This document shows positions 6,883 through 14,857 of a DNA stretch of 23,548 nucleotides, one piece after another. Position 1 is the stretch's first letter; each line of letters begins with the position of its first letter. The translations under genes were made by a program, and so were the position numbers. The notes under the pieces are model-generated. The model searched no databases. It was not told where the DNA came from and saw only the letters and a list, made by a program, of their open reading frames with translations. Source of the stretch: a virus. The stretch lies in IMG/VR virus record IMGVR_UViG_3300006919_000462, positions 1-23,548 of that record. One strand, given 5' to 3'.

Positions 6883-8115
6883 ATGGCTAACGACATTCTG
6901 ACACCTAGTGTCATCGCCAAAGAGGCGTTGATGCAATTGGAGAACTCGCTTGTTCTCGGTAACAAAGTGCACCGGGAATACAAGAAAGAATTCGCTAAGG
7001 TCGGCGATACGGTATCGATCCGCAAGCCGGTCAAATTCTATACGGCCGATGGTGCTACACGCGTCAATCAGGACGTGGAAGAAGGCAACACCTCAATCAC
7101 GATCGACCAACGTAAGCACGTATCCTGGAAGTTCAGCACGCAGGATCTGACGCTTAAGATTGAGCAATATTCCGAGCGTTACATCAAGCCGGCGATGATT
7201 ACGCTTGCCAACACGATGGATGCCAAGGGCTACTCGCTCTATTCGAGCATTTTCAATCATGTTGGTACGCCTGGCACAGTGCCCAGCACCTACGCATTGG
7301 TGTCGCCGGCAGCGCAGCGTCAGACGGAAATGGCCGTTCCAATGGACAGCCGGTTTCTGTGTTTGAACCCGGCTGCACACTACGGCATTGCAGGCGATCA
7401 GGTTGGCTTGCAGCAGCAGAACATGGTCCGCACGGCCTACACTGATGCTCAAATCGGTCGTATTGCTGGTTACGACGTCATGGCCGCTCAGAACATCGCA
7501 AACCATACGGTTGGCGCTTATGCCGGCACGCCGCTGGTTAATGGCGCATCACAGGGCACGACCTACGCTCTGACCAAAACGACCAACACGCAAACATTGG
7601 TAACAGATGGCTGGTCTGCGTCTGTGACGGGTTTGCTCAAGGCCGGCGACGTGTTCACGATTGCGGGCGTCTATGCCGTTAACCCGGTTCCGGGTGAAGG
7701 CACGACGGGCAAAGTCGTTATGCCGTATCTGCAAGAGTTCGTTGTAACGGCGGATATTGATAGCGATGGGACGGGCAACGCTTCCCCGGTGATTTCGCCT
7801 GCAATCATCACCAGCGGGCCATACCAGACGGTATCAGCTGAGCCCGCAGACAACGCGGCTATCACGGTTCGTGGCACGGCATCGACTGCCTATCCTCAGA
7901 ACCTCGCCTTGCACAAAAATGCATTCGCGCTGGTGACATGCCCGCTCGAATTGCCAGATGGTGCTAACTGGAAGGCACGCGAAACGCACAACGGGTTGAG
8001 CGTGCGCCTAGTCAAAGATTACGACATCGATTCCGATGATGACGTAATCAGAATTGATGCGCTCTATGGCTGGAAAGCCATCTATCCTGAACTCGGCTGC
8101 AGGCTCACGGGCTAA
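6883..8115 (+). CDS. major capsid protein, P22 coat family
   Basis: 410-residue coat protein with the P22-coat N-terminal signature (ANDILTPSVIAKEALMQLEN, then a 'GDTVSIRKP' strand and 'TADGATRVNQDVEEGNTSI'), forming the HK97-type shell. The Gly/Thr/Val-rich section at about residues 215-335, with beta-type sequence, corresponds to the region where P22 coat carries its inserted I-domain. P22 coat is 430 residues, so length agrees. AGAGAGAAG precedes the ATG; the gene follows the scaffold after 18 bases, as expected for partners needed in large amounts. Its stop shares one base with the next start (TAATG). Confidence 0.93.
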   Translation: MANDILTPSVIAKEALMQLENSLVLGNKVHREYKKEFAKVGDTVSIRKPVKFYTADGATRVNQDVEEGNTSITIDQRKHVSWKFSTQDLTLKIEQYSERYIKPAMITLANTMDAKGYSLYSSIFNHVGTPGTVPSTYALVSPAAQRQTEMAVPMDSRFLCLNPAAHYGIAGDQVGLQQQNMVRTAYTDAQIGRIAGYDVMAAQNIANHTVGAYAGTPLVNGASQGTTYALTKTTNTQTLVTDGWSASVTGLLKAGDVFTIAGVYAVNPVPGEGTTGKVVMPYLQEFVVTADIDSDGTGNASPVISPAIITSGPYQTVSAEPADNAAITVRGTASTAYPQNLALHKNAFALVTCPLELPDGANWKARETHNGLSVRLVKDYDIDSDDDVIRIDALYGWKAIYPELGCRLTG

Positions 8116-8312
8116 TGGCAGAAGAAGAGAAAAAGTCCGCCCCGGTATGGATGTACCGGGGCGAAGAGGCAAAGTTGTTTGATCATCCCGACGATGTACC
8201 GTCTGGGTGGTCAGACAGCCCTGCAACGCCCGTCCCGGCGCCAAAAAAGCGCAAGGCGAAAGAAGAGCAGCCCGAACCGATGGAAGAAGAATTGAATGAC
8301 GACGGTTCGTGA
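8115..8312 (+). CDS. small charged head-region protein (65 aa)
   Basis: 65-residue, highly charged protein. The middle has 'WMYRGEEAKLFDHPDDVPSG' followed by a Trp and Ser-Pro, a pattern (aromatic-Tyr, acidic-Lys-x-Phe, then acidic-x-Pro-x-Gly-Trp) that recurs in short phage proteins near head genes. Both ends are Lys/Glu/Pro-rich and probably disordered. It starts on the coat stop codon (TAATG) and overlaps the next gene by 17 bases, so it is translated with the head-completion genes. Role unknown; an auxiliary head or connector protein is a guess from position. Confidence 0.7.
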   Translation: MAEEEKKSAPVWMYRGEEAKLFDHPDDVPSGWSDSPATPVPAPKKRKAKEEQPEPMEEELNDDGS

Positions 8313-8949
8313 TATCTGCACAAGATCGCTTCGCCGGAATAACATTCTAGCTTCCGGCGAAGCGATGTCTGCGGCTGATGGCGCCGATGCGCTTGGCGCC
8401 TTGAATGACATGATGCACGCCTGGAATTTTGAAGGCGTTGGAATTCCACACGAAGACTTTGCGTTGACAAGCACGTTTGAATTTTTTGTGCCGCCCGAGG
8501 TCCGAATACCGTTCGCCGATACGTTCGGTTCTCATGCCATGTTGGCAAATCTGGATTATCGGGGCGCATGGGACGCTTCAGCAAATTCGCCCGCTCTGGC
8601 GTCGTCGGCCGGAACGGAGGGCCACCTGTACAAGGTGTCGACGGCTGGCTCGACAGCGCTTGATGCAACGACATCGTGGGCTGTCGATGATTATCTGATT
8701 TTCAATCGCAAGCAGTGGGTCAAGGGGCGCTCGTCCCGACCGTTTGAAGGTGCTGTTATCGCGATGCTTGCCGTTCGCATGTCATCCCAATACGGGGATG
8801 ACGTTACTCCAGAATTAATGAAGGCGGCAGACGACGGATGGAACCGGATATTGCAGCCTTGGCTAGACCCGGACGCAGCAAAATACGATTTTGGATTAAC
8901 GAGAACCTCCGTTCGCCTATGGCGCGAAAGCGGTATCAATGGTTCTTAA
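8296..8949 (+). CDS. gp4-like tail accessory factor with fibre-type insert
   Basis: 217-residue head-completion protein in the position of P22 gene 4, whose product binds the portal underside and is needed to retain DNA. The N-terminal helices (residues 3-48, ending in 'LNDMMHAWNFEGVGI') and the C-terminal helices (150-200, 'EGAVIAMLAVRMSSQYGDDV') follow the gp4 pattern. Between them, at about 86-144, lies a foreign-looking module: 'YRGAWDASANSPAL', 'GHLYKVSTAGSTALD', 'WAVDDYLIFNRKQWVK'. This is the short beta module with G-T/A-W-x-A-S-x-N-x-P and V-S-x-A-G-x-x-x-L-D that is common in phage fibre proteins. Without it about 158 residues remain, close to P22 gp4 (166). The 3' end contains one copy of a 28-base repeat. 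Confidence 0.82.
   Translation: MTTVRDICTRSLRRNNILASGEAMSAADGADALGALNDMMHAWNFEGVGIPHEDFALTSTFEFFVPPEVRIPFADTFGSHAMLANLDYRGAWDASANSPALASSAGTEGHLYKVSTAGSTALDATTSWAVDDYLIFNRKQWVKGRSSRPFEGAVIAMLAVRMSSQYGDDVTPELMKAADDGWNRILQPWLDPDAAKYDFGLTRTSVRLWRESGINGS
8899..8926 (+). repeat. 28-base exact direct repeat, copy 1
   Basis: Begins ACGAGAACCTCC and ends CTATGGCGCG; identical over 28 bases to 11158-11185. Here it lies near the 3' end of the gp4-like gene and is read in frame 1 (Thr-Arg-Thr-Ser-Val-Arg-Leu-Trp-Arg). It contains CGCC-tat-GGCG, a 4-bp inverted repeat. Confidence 0.9.
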
Positions 8950-10345
8950 AACGATCTCGCCCGGCACAACTTCAAATCCAGCTCGGCACGGCCCGGACGG
9001 TGCTGCAAGACTGATCAATTGTTACGTTGAGGATGCGGCTGACGAAGGTAAGACCCGCTGGCCGCTCTATGCAGCTGATGGGCTGACGGATTTCGCAACG
9101 CTCGTAAATGGTGGCGCTACGCGCGCGATGATCGTTGTGAAGCCGGATCTCTATGTGGTGTCTGGTCGATTGGTGTTTCGCCTGGACGCGGCTGGGACGG
9201 CTACGGTGATCGGTGCCATCCCGACAGACGGACCGGTGTATATGGCACGGAATGGGCGCCCTGGTGGTGATCAGGTTCTCGTTGCCTCAGATGGTTTCTA
9301 TGGAGTGATTGAAGCGGGGCAGTTTGCTCAGTTCCAAAGTCCTAATTTTTACGGACCTCGGTCGGTTGCTGTTGTCGATGGTTACGGCATAGCAGCGGGC
9401 GGCAGTGGACGCTGGCAAACATCAGGTCAGTATAACGCGCGCAGCTGGGATGCCCTGGAATTCGCGAGCGCGGAAAGCAACCCGGACGATATCGAGGTTG
9501 CATTCACGCATGAGCGCGAAGTGATGTTGTTCGGTACTGACTCGCTGGAGTTTTGGCAAAACACTGGTGGCGCCGACTTTGTGTTTTCCCGAGTGACCAC
9601 CAAGCAAATTGGGTGCGCGTCTGGTAGCAGCGTTGCCCTGGTGGGTGAAAGCATTGCCTGGGTCGACGATGAAAGCCAGGTCAGGCTTCGGAATGGATAC
9701 GGCGGGCAGATCATCAGTAACGGTGCTGTGTCTCGAGCGATATCAGGAACAACAGACAAGACGACCATCAAGGGCTTCAGCTGGGCGCAGGGCAATCACG
9801 CATTCTATGCGATCCGCTGCCCATCTTGGTGTTGGGTATTCGACCTCTACACGCAACAATGGCACGAACGGCAGAGCCACAATTCACCAACTTGGAACAT
9901 CTCTGATGTCGTCAAGTTCGGAGACAAATGGATTGCCGGTGATGCTGCAACGGGCAAGCTCTACGAAATGAGCAGCACGGCTTTTGATGATGCAGGATCG
10001 CCGCTTATCATGACCGTGCAACCGCCAATGGTTCACAGCTACCCGAACCCGGTCAAGGTCAATGCGGTGTATCTGGATGCAATATCAGGCATTGGGGCCA
10101 ATTCCAGTGATGTCGATGATTCAGATCCGAAACTCATGGTGCAGTGGTCATTCGACGGCGGGCTGAACTGGTCAGGCGAGCGCATGGTTTCCCTTGGTCA
10201 GCTCGGTGACAGGCTGCGACGGATCAAGATGACGCGTTTCGGGAAGTCACGGGAAGACGGGTTCACGTTCAAGTTTTCCGTGTCAGCAAATGTGCTCAAG
10301 GGCATCACCGGCCTTTCGGTCGATGCCACGAAATTGAAGGCTTGA
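8939..10345 (+). CDS. gp10-like packaged-DNA stabilization protein
   Basis: 468 residues, almost the length of P22 gp10 (472), the tail hub that joins gp4 to the needle and tailspikes and keeps DNA in the head. The N-terminus has the family look: 'ARLINCYVED' at about 24-33, then 'PLYAADGLTDFATL', followed by repeated beta-propeller-like strands (GxxVxxxD, 'GPVYMARNGRPGGDQVLVAS', 'WVFDLYTQQWHER') and a C-terminal 'VQWSFDGGLNWSG' region. It overlaps the preceding gene by 11 bases and is followed directly (TGATG) by a tiny gene. The order gp4, gp10 is that of P22. I consider the family assignment secure. Confidence 0.88.
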   Translation: MVLKTISPGTTSNPARHGPDGAARLINCYVEDAADEGKTRWPLYAADGLTDFATLVNGGATRAMIVVKPDLYVVSGRLVFRLDAAGTATVIGAIPTDGPVYMARNGRPGGDQVLVASDGFYGVIEAGQFAQFQSPNFYGPRSVAVVDGYGIAAGGSGRWQTSGQYNARSWDALEFASAESNPDDIEVAFTHEREVMLFGTDSLEFWQNTGGADFVFSRVTTKQIGCASGSSVALVGESIAWVDDESQVRLRNGYGGQIISNGAVSRAISGTTDKTTIKGFSWAQGNHAFYAIRCPSWCWVFDLYTQQWHERQSHNSPTWNISDVVKFGDKWIAGDAATGKLYEMSSTAFDDAGSPLIMTVQPPMVHSYPNPVKVNAVYLDAISGIGANSSDVDDSDPKLMVQWSFDGGLNWSGERMVSLGQLGDRLRRIKMTRFGKSREDGFTFKFSVSANVLKGITGLSVDATKLKA

Positions 10346-10479
10346 TGATGTCTGAGACACTCCCGCCACTGCCGGCGCCCGATAACATGCCGCCGCATCT
10401 GTATGAGTATTTCACAAAACTGAGATCATATATCGCCACGCTTGATGCGCGGATTAAAACGTTAGAGGACGCAAGCTGA
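10345..10479 (+). CDS. 44-aa protein in the tail-needle gene position
   Basis: A short gene coupled at both ends by TGATG overlaps: it starts on the stop of the gp10-like gene (10343-10347) and its own TGA overlaps the next start (10477-10481). The 44-residue product has a Pro-rich N-terminus (ETLPPLPAPDNMPPHLYEYF) and an amphipathic heptad-type helix (TKLRSYIATLDARIKTLED). In P22 this slot between gp10 and the ejection genes is held by the trimeric tail needle gp26 (233 residues), which also begins with a short plug and continues as a coiled coil. A minimal needle or plug is a reasonable inference, not shown. Two adjacent ATG codons (10345 and 10348) are possible starts. Confidence 0.7.
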   Translation: MMSETLPPLPAPDNMPPHLYEYFTKLRSYIATLDARIKTLEDAS

Positions 10480-11192
10480 TGGGCTTTTTTGACTCCCTCA
10501 TGGGCTCTTCCCAACGTCGCGACATGCGGGACGGAGCGGCTGCATACGATGCCAGTCTTGGCCGTGCCAAAGGGCATGTCACCAACTACGGCAATCAGGC
10601 AAAGAACAATTATCTGACACGCCTGCAACCGTACCAGGATCGCAGCGACAACGCTTACGGCACGTACAGCAATGCGCTCGGTCTCAACGGCAATGAAGAG
10701 CAGCAAGGCTACTGGGACGGATACCAGAATGATCCTCAGCGCGGCTATGACGAGGATCGGGCTGTGAGTGCAGTCAATCGAGGTATGAGCGCGCGCGGCA
10801 TGTCACAGAGCGGGCTCAACGCATTGGCTGGCAACCGTGCTGCAATGGATGTCGGTCGGTCATATACAACCGAACGCCTCAACAGGCTGCAGGGCTTGTC
10901 AGGCGAAGGCTCGCAGATCGCTAGTCAACTTGCATCAGGTTTGAGCAACATAGACCTGGGAATGGGCAATGCGCTAGCCGGCTACGAAACGCAGCAAGGC
11001 CAGAACCAGCAGGCACTGCATCAAGGTTTGGCGGGAACGCGTAACATGGGATTCAATAACGCACTGGCTCTTGGTGGAACTTTGATGGGTGGGTTTGCGC
11101 CAACGGCAAGTGGGCAGTCTGCATTTGGCAATATGGCTGGTGGAATGAATAGGCTTTACGAGAACCTCCGTTCGCCTATGGCGCGGGGTTAA
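10479..11192 (+). CDS. ejection (internal virion) protein, gp7/gp14-type
   Basis: 237-residue Gly/Ala/Asn/Gln-rich protein. It begins MGFFDSLMGSS, like many ejection proteins with a short amphipathic start, then has helical segments with many Gln/Asn (about 40-90), 'RGMSARGMSQSGLNALAGNR' and a Gly-rich, hydrophobic C-terminus (about 195-225, NALALGGTLMGGFAPTASG). This low-complexity make-up and its place right after the tail-hub genes fit the P22 gp14/gp7 class, packaged in the head and released before DNA to form part of an envelope channel. Exact equivalence to one P22 protein cannot be settled. The last codons contain copy 2 of the 28-base repeat. Confidence 0.7.
   Translation: MGFFDSLMGSSQRRDMRDGAAAYDASLGRAKGHVTNYGNQAKNNYLTRLQPYQDRSDNAYGTYSNALGLNGNEEQQGYWDGYQNDPQRGYDEDRAVSAVNRGMSARGMSQSGLNALAGNRAAMDVGRSYTTERLNRLQGLSGEGSQIASQLASGLSNIDLGMGNALAGYETQQGQNQQALHQGLAGTRNMGFNNALALGGTLMGGFAPTASGQSAFGNMAGGMNRLYENLRSPMARG
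11158..11185 (+). repeat. 28-base exact direct repeat, copy 2
   Basis: Identical to 8899-8926, but read one base out of register (Tyr-Glu-Asn-Leu-Arg-Ser-Pro-Met-Ala-Arg), so no protein sequence is shared. It ends seven bases before the end of the first ejection gene and ten bases before the start of the next. Confidence 0.9.
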
Positions 11193-11194
11193 CG

Positions 11195-12445
11195 ATGGCA
11201 CCTAATTACATGCTTCCACAAAACGCTCTGCGTTTGGATTTCTCACCAGTTCAACGAGGAATACAGCAGTACGCAAACGGTATGAACCAAGAGCACCGGG
11301 CCGTTACTAACGCACTTAACCGTCAAAGCGATATGGACTGGAGACAAAGCCAAGCCGAGCGAGCGCAAGGCAATGCGGATCGATCTTTTGAAGCGAACCA
11401 GACTCACCGAGCGTCACAGCTTGGACTTCAGAACCGTCAATTTAACGCCTTGAGTGGCTATAGAGACCGCACGTTTGAGGCTGGTCAGGCCAATGCAGAC
11501 CGCGCCTTCGATCTTCGCCAAAAAACATTCGGCATGGATACGGAGACGCACGAGGAAAACCTGAAGCAGAACGTCATCAAGCGAGGTGGCGGGGTTGCTC
11601 AGCTCATCGATCGTGAGCAAGACCCGACCAAGAAAGCTGAGATGTGGCGCCAGTTCGTGAATTCAAACCCGCTCGTTTTAAGCAGTCTGCCGGCGCAATA
11701 CCACAATGATCCTGTTGCCGGCTCTCAATACATCATGGCCCAAGCACGCGGCTATCAAGACCCGGTATCTCAACGTCTAAAATCGTCCACGATCCTAAAG
11801 AATGAGGCGGAGGCTACCGGCTTCGGCAAACCACCGACTGGATATCGATTCAATCAAGATGGAACCCTAACTGCTATTCCTGGAGGACCAGCAACCAAGA
11901 TGGGAAGTGACGTGGCCGGGAAGGTTGCTTTGATGGCGAATGGTCTTTTGGAGCTTCCGAGAGCTCAAAAAATATTTGACGATATTGGTTTAGGTGGCAG
12001 GGCTAACATGGTCTTGAACAGGGGGCATGCTGGTGAAGCGAGGCGTATCGTACAGACGCTTGTTGAGGCACAGTTAAGAGCATTGACCGGGGCGGCAGCT
12101 ACACCGCAAGAAACAGATCGATTGATGAACTTCTATGGTCCTGTTTCATCGGATACGGTCGAGACCATGAAGGCCAAGCTTGCCCGATTAGATCGAACGG
12201 TCAGGAACAGCATTAAGTTGATGCAAACTGGCCGCGTTACTTATGATAATGGTAATCGCCTTGATGCGCTAATACCCGCCGCCGACCTTTCTCAACAACC
12301 AGGGGCCACCACAGCAGGGTCAGGCCAGGGCGGCACCGGAAATCTTCCGGTCATGACGCCACAGCAAGCGCAGAGCTTACCGCCTGGCACGCAATTCACA
12401 ACAACAGACGGCCGAATAATGCGCGTCCCTGGAGGGACTCAATAA
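11195..12445 (+). CDS. ejection protein, second (416 aa)
   Basis: 416-residue predicted DNA-ejection protein, comparable in size and place to P22 gp20 (471). The N-terminus has 'MLPQNALRLDF' (residues 6-16), a motif repeated in the fourth ejection protein. Residues 35-115 are a Gln/Asn/Arg-rich helical array with imperfect repeats (DRSFEANQ, DRTFEAGQANADRAFDLRQ). The centre (about 235-345) is a helical domain (SDVAGKVALMANGLLELPRA). The C-terminus, 'QAQSLPPGTQFTTTDGRIM', is a short strand motif common in phage ejection and internal proteins. The start lies two bases after the preceding stop; the next gene starts directly after its stop. Function inferred from position and composition. Confidence 0.68.
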   Translation: MAPNYMLPQNALRLDFSPVQRGIQQYANGMNQEHRAVTNALNRQSDMDWRQSQAERAQGNADRSFEANQTHRASQLGLQNRQFNALSGYRDRTFEAGQANADRAFDLRQKTFGMDTETHEENLKQNVIKRGGGVAQLIDREQDPTKKAEMWRQFVNSNPLVLSSLPAQYHNDPVAGSQYIMAQARGYQDPVSQRLKSSTILKNEAEATGFGKPPTGYRFNQDGTLTAIPGGPATKMGSDVAGKVALMANGLLELPRAQKIFDDIGLGGRANMVLNRGHAGEARRIVQTLVEAQLRALTGAAATPQETDRLMNFYGPVSSDTVETMKAKLARLDRTVRNSIKLMQTGRVTYDNGNRLDALIPAADLSQQPGATTAGSGQGGTGNLPVMTPQQAQSLPPGTQFTTTDGRIMRVPGGTQ

Positions 12446-14740
12446 ATGGCTGATCCATACGCTGCATTTGAGCTTGTCGAAGACGCTTCTGACAATGCCG
12501 ACCCTTACGCACAATTTGAATTTGTGAGTGGACCGGAAGGCGCAGAGATGGTGCCCAGCGCACCACGTGGCGCGGGTAAAGCGTATGAGCCAGGCGGTAT
12601 GCGAATGCAGCAGTCGCAAGAAGAGCCATCCAACTGGACGGGCACGCAAATTGAGGCTGACATTAGGCAGGGCATTACCGGGCCCATTTCAGATTGGGTC
12701 TACGGCGATGACCTTGGCGGTAGCGTTTATGATCGCGTGACAGACACGGCAGCTTTCGCCGGCAGTCTTCCGGTTCGCATGGCAACGCAGGGCAAGAAAG
12801 GCTTGGCAGATGTCTTGCCATACATTCCATTCGGCAATTACATTGCCGATGATGTGAGGCGGGCTGAAGCCGGCTTCATCGATCGCAACCGCAATGCATT
12901 GACGGCGGCTCAAAACGTCGGAACCTCTGCTGGTTTCTTGCCGACCTATTCAACCATGGGCCGAATTCCGCCAAGCCCACGCGTTCCGAATGCTCGCACA
13001 ACCTATGAGGTTCGCCGGGGAACGCCGGATGATTTGAATGTTGTCGACCAAGGCAACAGAGCGCGCGCTGCGCAATATGCTGAAGACGCCGGCATTGCTC
13101 CGCACATCGGTATTCAAGGGGGGCAATCGACTCGACAGATCGGTGCTGTCGCCCATGAGCAGCCCTTAGTTGGCGAGCCACTGCGCCAGTCAACGCGCAA
13201 CACCTTGCAGGGAATGCACGACAAGTCCGCAGAGCTGGCCGGCCGTTACGGCTCATCAAATATGGATGGTGCCGGCCGCATAGCAACTGGCGGTGTCGAA
13301 AGATTCAAGACAGCCCCGGCTCAATCAACCGTTGGCCAGACTATCGAGGGATTGGCTGACACTGAGCTTGCCTCAGTCGCTCAACGCGGGCCACGTGAGA
13401 CCAGCTTGCCGACGGCAGCGGCTGCGCAATATGAGCAGGCTTATCGATCGATACCAGAGGACATGCGTCACGGTCGAACCGTTGGCGGGCAATCTCGCGT
13501 TATCGGTGGAGCGCCTGATACCACGCTTGAGGTTCATCGGCAGATAGGCCGCAACCAAGGCATGATAAACCGCGCGCAAGCAGAGCGAGACGCCAAGCTA
13601 TCTTACGACCCAAAGAACCCCGCATTTGCAGACCCTAGCTTGCCAACTGCAACAACAAGCACTGAGTTGCTTCGCGGTCGCGGCACTTCATTTCCTGCCA
13701 TGGCCGTGCCCAGTGTTGGCAATCCGTTGGTCAACTCGGCAGTCCAGAATATTGCAACAGGCAAATGGCGCGGCACGTTCGCGGACATGCGTAATCTTCG
13801 CTCGCAACTTCGCCGACAACTTTCGAGCAAAGCCGACAATGAAGCGAACACGCTTTCACGGTCAGACATGCAAAATCTGTCTCACTCGCTCGAGCGCGAT
13901 TTCTACCACATGCTGACGCGCAACGCCGATGAATACCGGCAGCGCGGAGATATCGTGACAGCCAACAATTTTGATAAGGCTGTTTTGCAGTTTCAGCTGG
14001 CCGATCAGGTCTATGCGAAGGGAAAGAGGTCTCTTGAAAAGTTGAAAGTATTCCAGGGTGATAAGATCACGGCAGAGCGCGCCGGAAACGTCATCTATCG
14101 AGCAGCTCAAGCGGGCGGGCGTGGTGATCTCGAATTGATAACGACAATGCGCGGTGTATTGCGCCGAGCTGAATGGGATGAGATAGCCGGAGGCGTTATG
14201 CGGAAGATGGGCGAGGTGCCAGGCGGCACATCCGGACCGCAAGGCTTGGCTCAGTTCTCGCCTTCGCGCTTCGCCACCCAATGGAACAACATGAGCGTCC
14301 GGGCTCGGGTCGCGTTCTTTGGTGGCAGGGGTCGGCGCGGTGATATCCGAGAGCTCAACGAATTCGCGAACTTGGCAACACAGTTCCGAGAGTTTGAGCG
14401 CCTCGCCAATACTTCCAGATCTGGCGTGCACAATATAACGGCCGGTCTAGTGTTTGGCGGCGCAGGAGTTGCTAGTTTTCAGGCTGCTCCGATGTCAACG
14501 CTGGCTGCCGCAACTGTTGCCTACGGAGCAACTGCATTACTTGGCAACACGCGGTTCCTCAGCTGGCTAAATCGCGGCCGGCGCATGGAGGCTGCGGCCT
14601 TGCGTGGCAACGTTCGCGCCCAACGCAATCTCATGGATCACCAGCGCCGATTCCGACAGATCGTGACGCAAGACCCCGCGATACTTCAGACGTTAAATCA
14701 GGCTGGAATGCTAGGTGATAGCGATGACAATCAGAGATAG
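12446..14740 (+). CDS. large ejection protein (764 aa)
   Basis: 764-residue internal virion protein, similar in place to P22 gp16 (609). The N-terminus has two copies of an acidic aromatic motif, DPYAAFELV (3-11) and DPYAQFEFV (19-27), of a type seen at the starts of large ejection proteins. Residues 50-200 are Gly/Pro-rich; 230-660 form a long, mostly helical body rich in Arg/Gln/Ala. A hydrophobic stretch at about 662-701 (AGLVFGGAGVASF and TLAAATVAYGATALLG) could insert into the membrane; a basic C-terminus follows. No peptidoglycan-hydrolase motif is visible, unlike some internal virion proteins. It probably contributes to the envelope conduit. The last ten bases overlap a possible opposite-strand gene. 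Confidence 0.72.
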   Translation: MADPYAAFELVEDASDNADPYAQFEFVSGPEGAEMVPSAPRGAGKAYEPGGMRMQQSQEEPSNWTGTQIEADIRQGITGPISDWVYGDDLGGSVYDRVTDTAAFAGSLPVRMATQGKKGLADVLPYIPFGNYIADDVRRAEAGFIDRNRNALTAAQNVGTSAGFLPTYSTMGRIPPSPRVPNARTTYEVRRGTPDDLNVVDQGNRARAAQYAEDAGIAPHIGIQGGQSTRQIGAVAHEQPLVGEPLRQSTRNTLQGMHDKSAELAGRYGSSNMDGAGRIATGGVERFKTAPAQSTVGQTIEGLADTELASVAQRGPRETSLPTAAAAQYEQAYRSIPEDMRHGRTVGGQSRVIGGAPDTTLEVHRQIGRNQGMINRAQAERDAKLSYDPKNPAFADPSLPTATTSTELLRGRGTSFPAMAVPSVGNPLVNSAVQNIATGKWRGTFADMRNLRSQLRRQLSSKADNEANTLSRSDMQNLSHSLERDFYHMLTRNADEYRQRGDIVTANNFDKAVLQFQLADQVYAKGKRSLEKLKVFQGDKITAERAGNVIYRAAQAGGRGDLELITTMRGVLRRAEWDEIAGGVMRKMGEVPGGTSGPQGLAQFSPSRFATQWNNMSVRARVAFFGGRGRRGDIRELNEFANLATQFREFERLANTSRSGVHNITAGLVFGGAGVASFQAAPMSTLAAATVAYGATALLGNTRFLSWLNRGRRMEAAALRGNVRAQRNLMDHQRRFRQIVTQDPAILQTLNQAGMLGDSDDNQR

Positions 14741-14841
14741 CCTAGTGCCATATCAAGCGGCAGCCCGATCGCTAAGCCAACCAATACGCACACCGCCATC
14801 AGTCCCCAAAACAATAGACGACTTCTCCAGTATTCAGACAT
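14731..14841 (-). CDS. possible 36-aa single-TM protein on opposite strand
   Basis: The 117-base gap between the third and fourth ejection genes has no + strand gene, but the - strand encodes 36 residues from ATG at 14841 to TGA at 14731. The product has a charged N-terminus (MSEYWRSR) and one strong transmembrane helix (LLFWGLMAVCVLVGLAIGLP, residues 9-28). AAAGG lies seven bases before the ATG. It overlaps the end of the 764-residue gene by ten bases. P22 keeps the superinfection-exclusion membrane gene sieA downstream of gene 16, so a small moron in this region is plausible, but there is no sequence link. It could be a chance frame. Confidence 0.42.
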   Translation of the reverse strand: MSEYWRSRLLFWGLMAVCVLVGLAIGLPLDMALGYL

Positions 14842-14857
14842 AACAAGGCCTTTCGTA

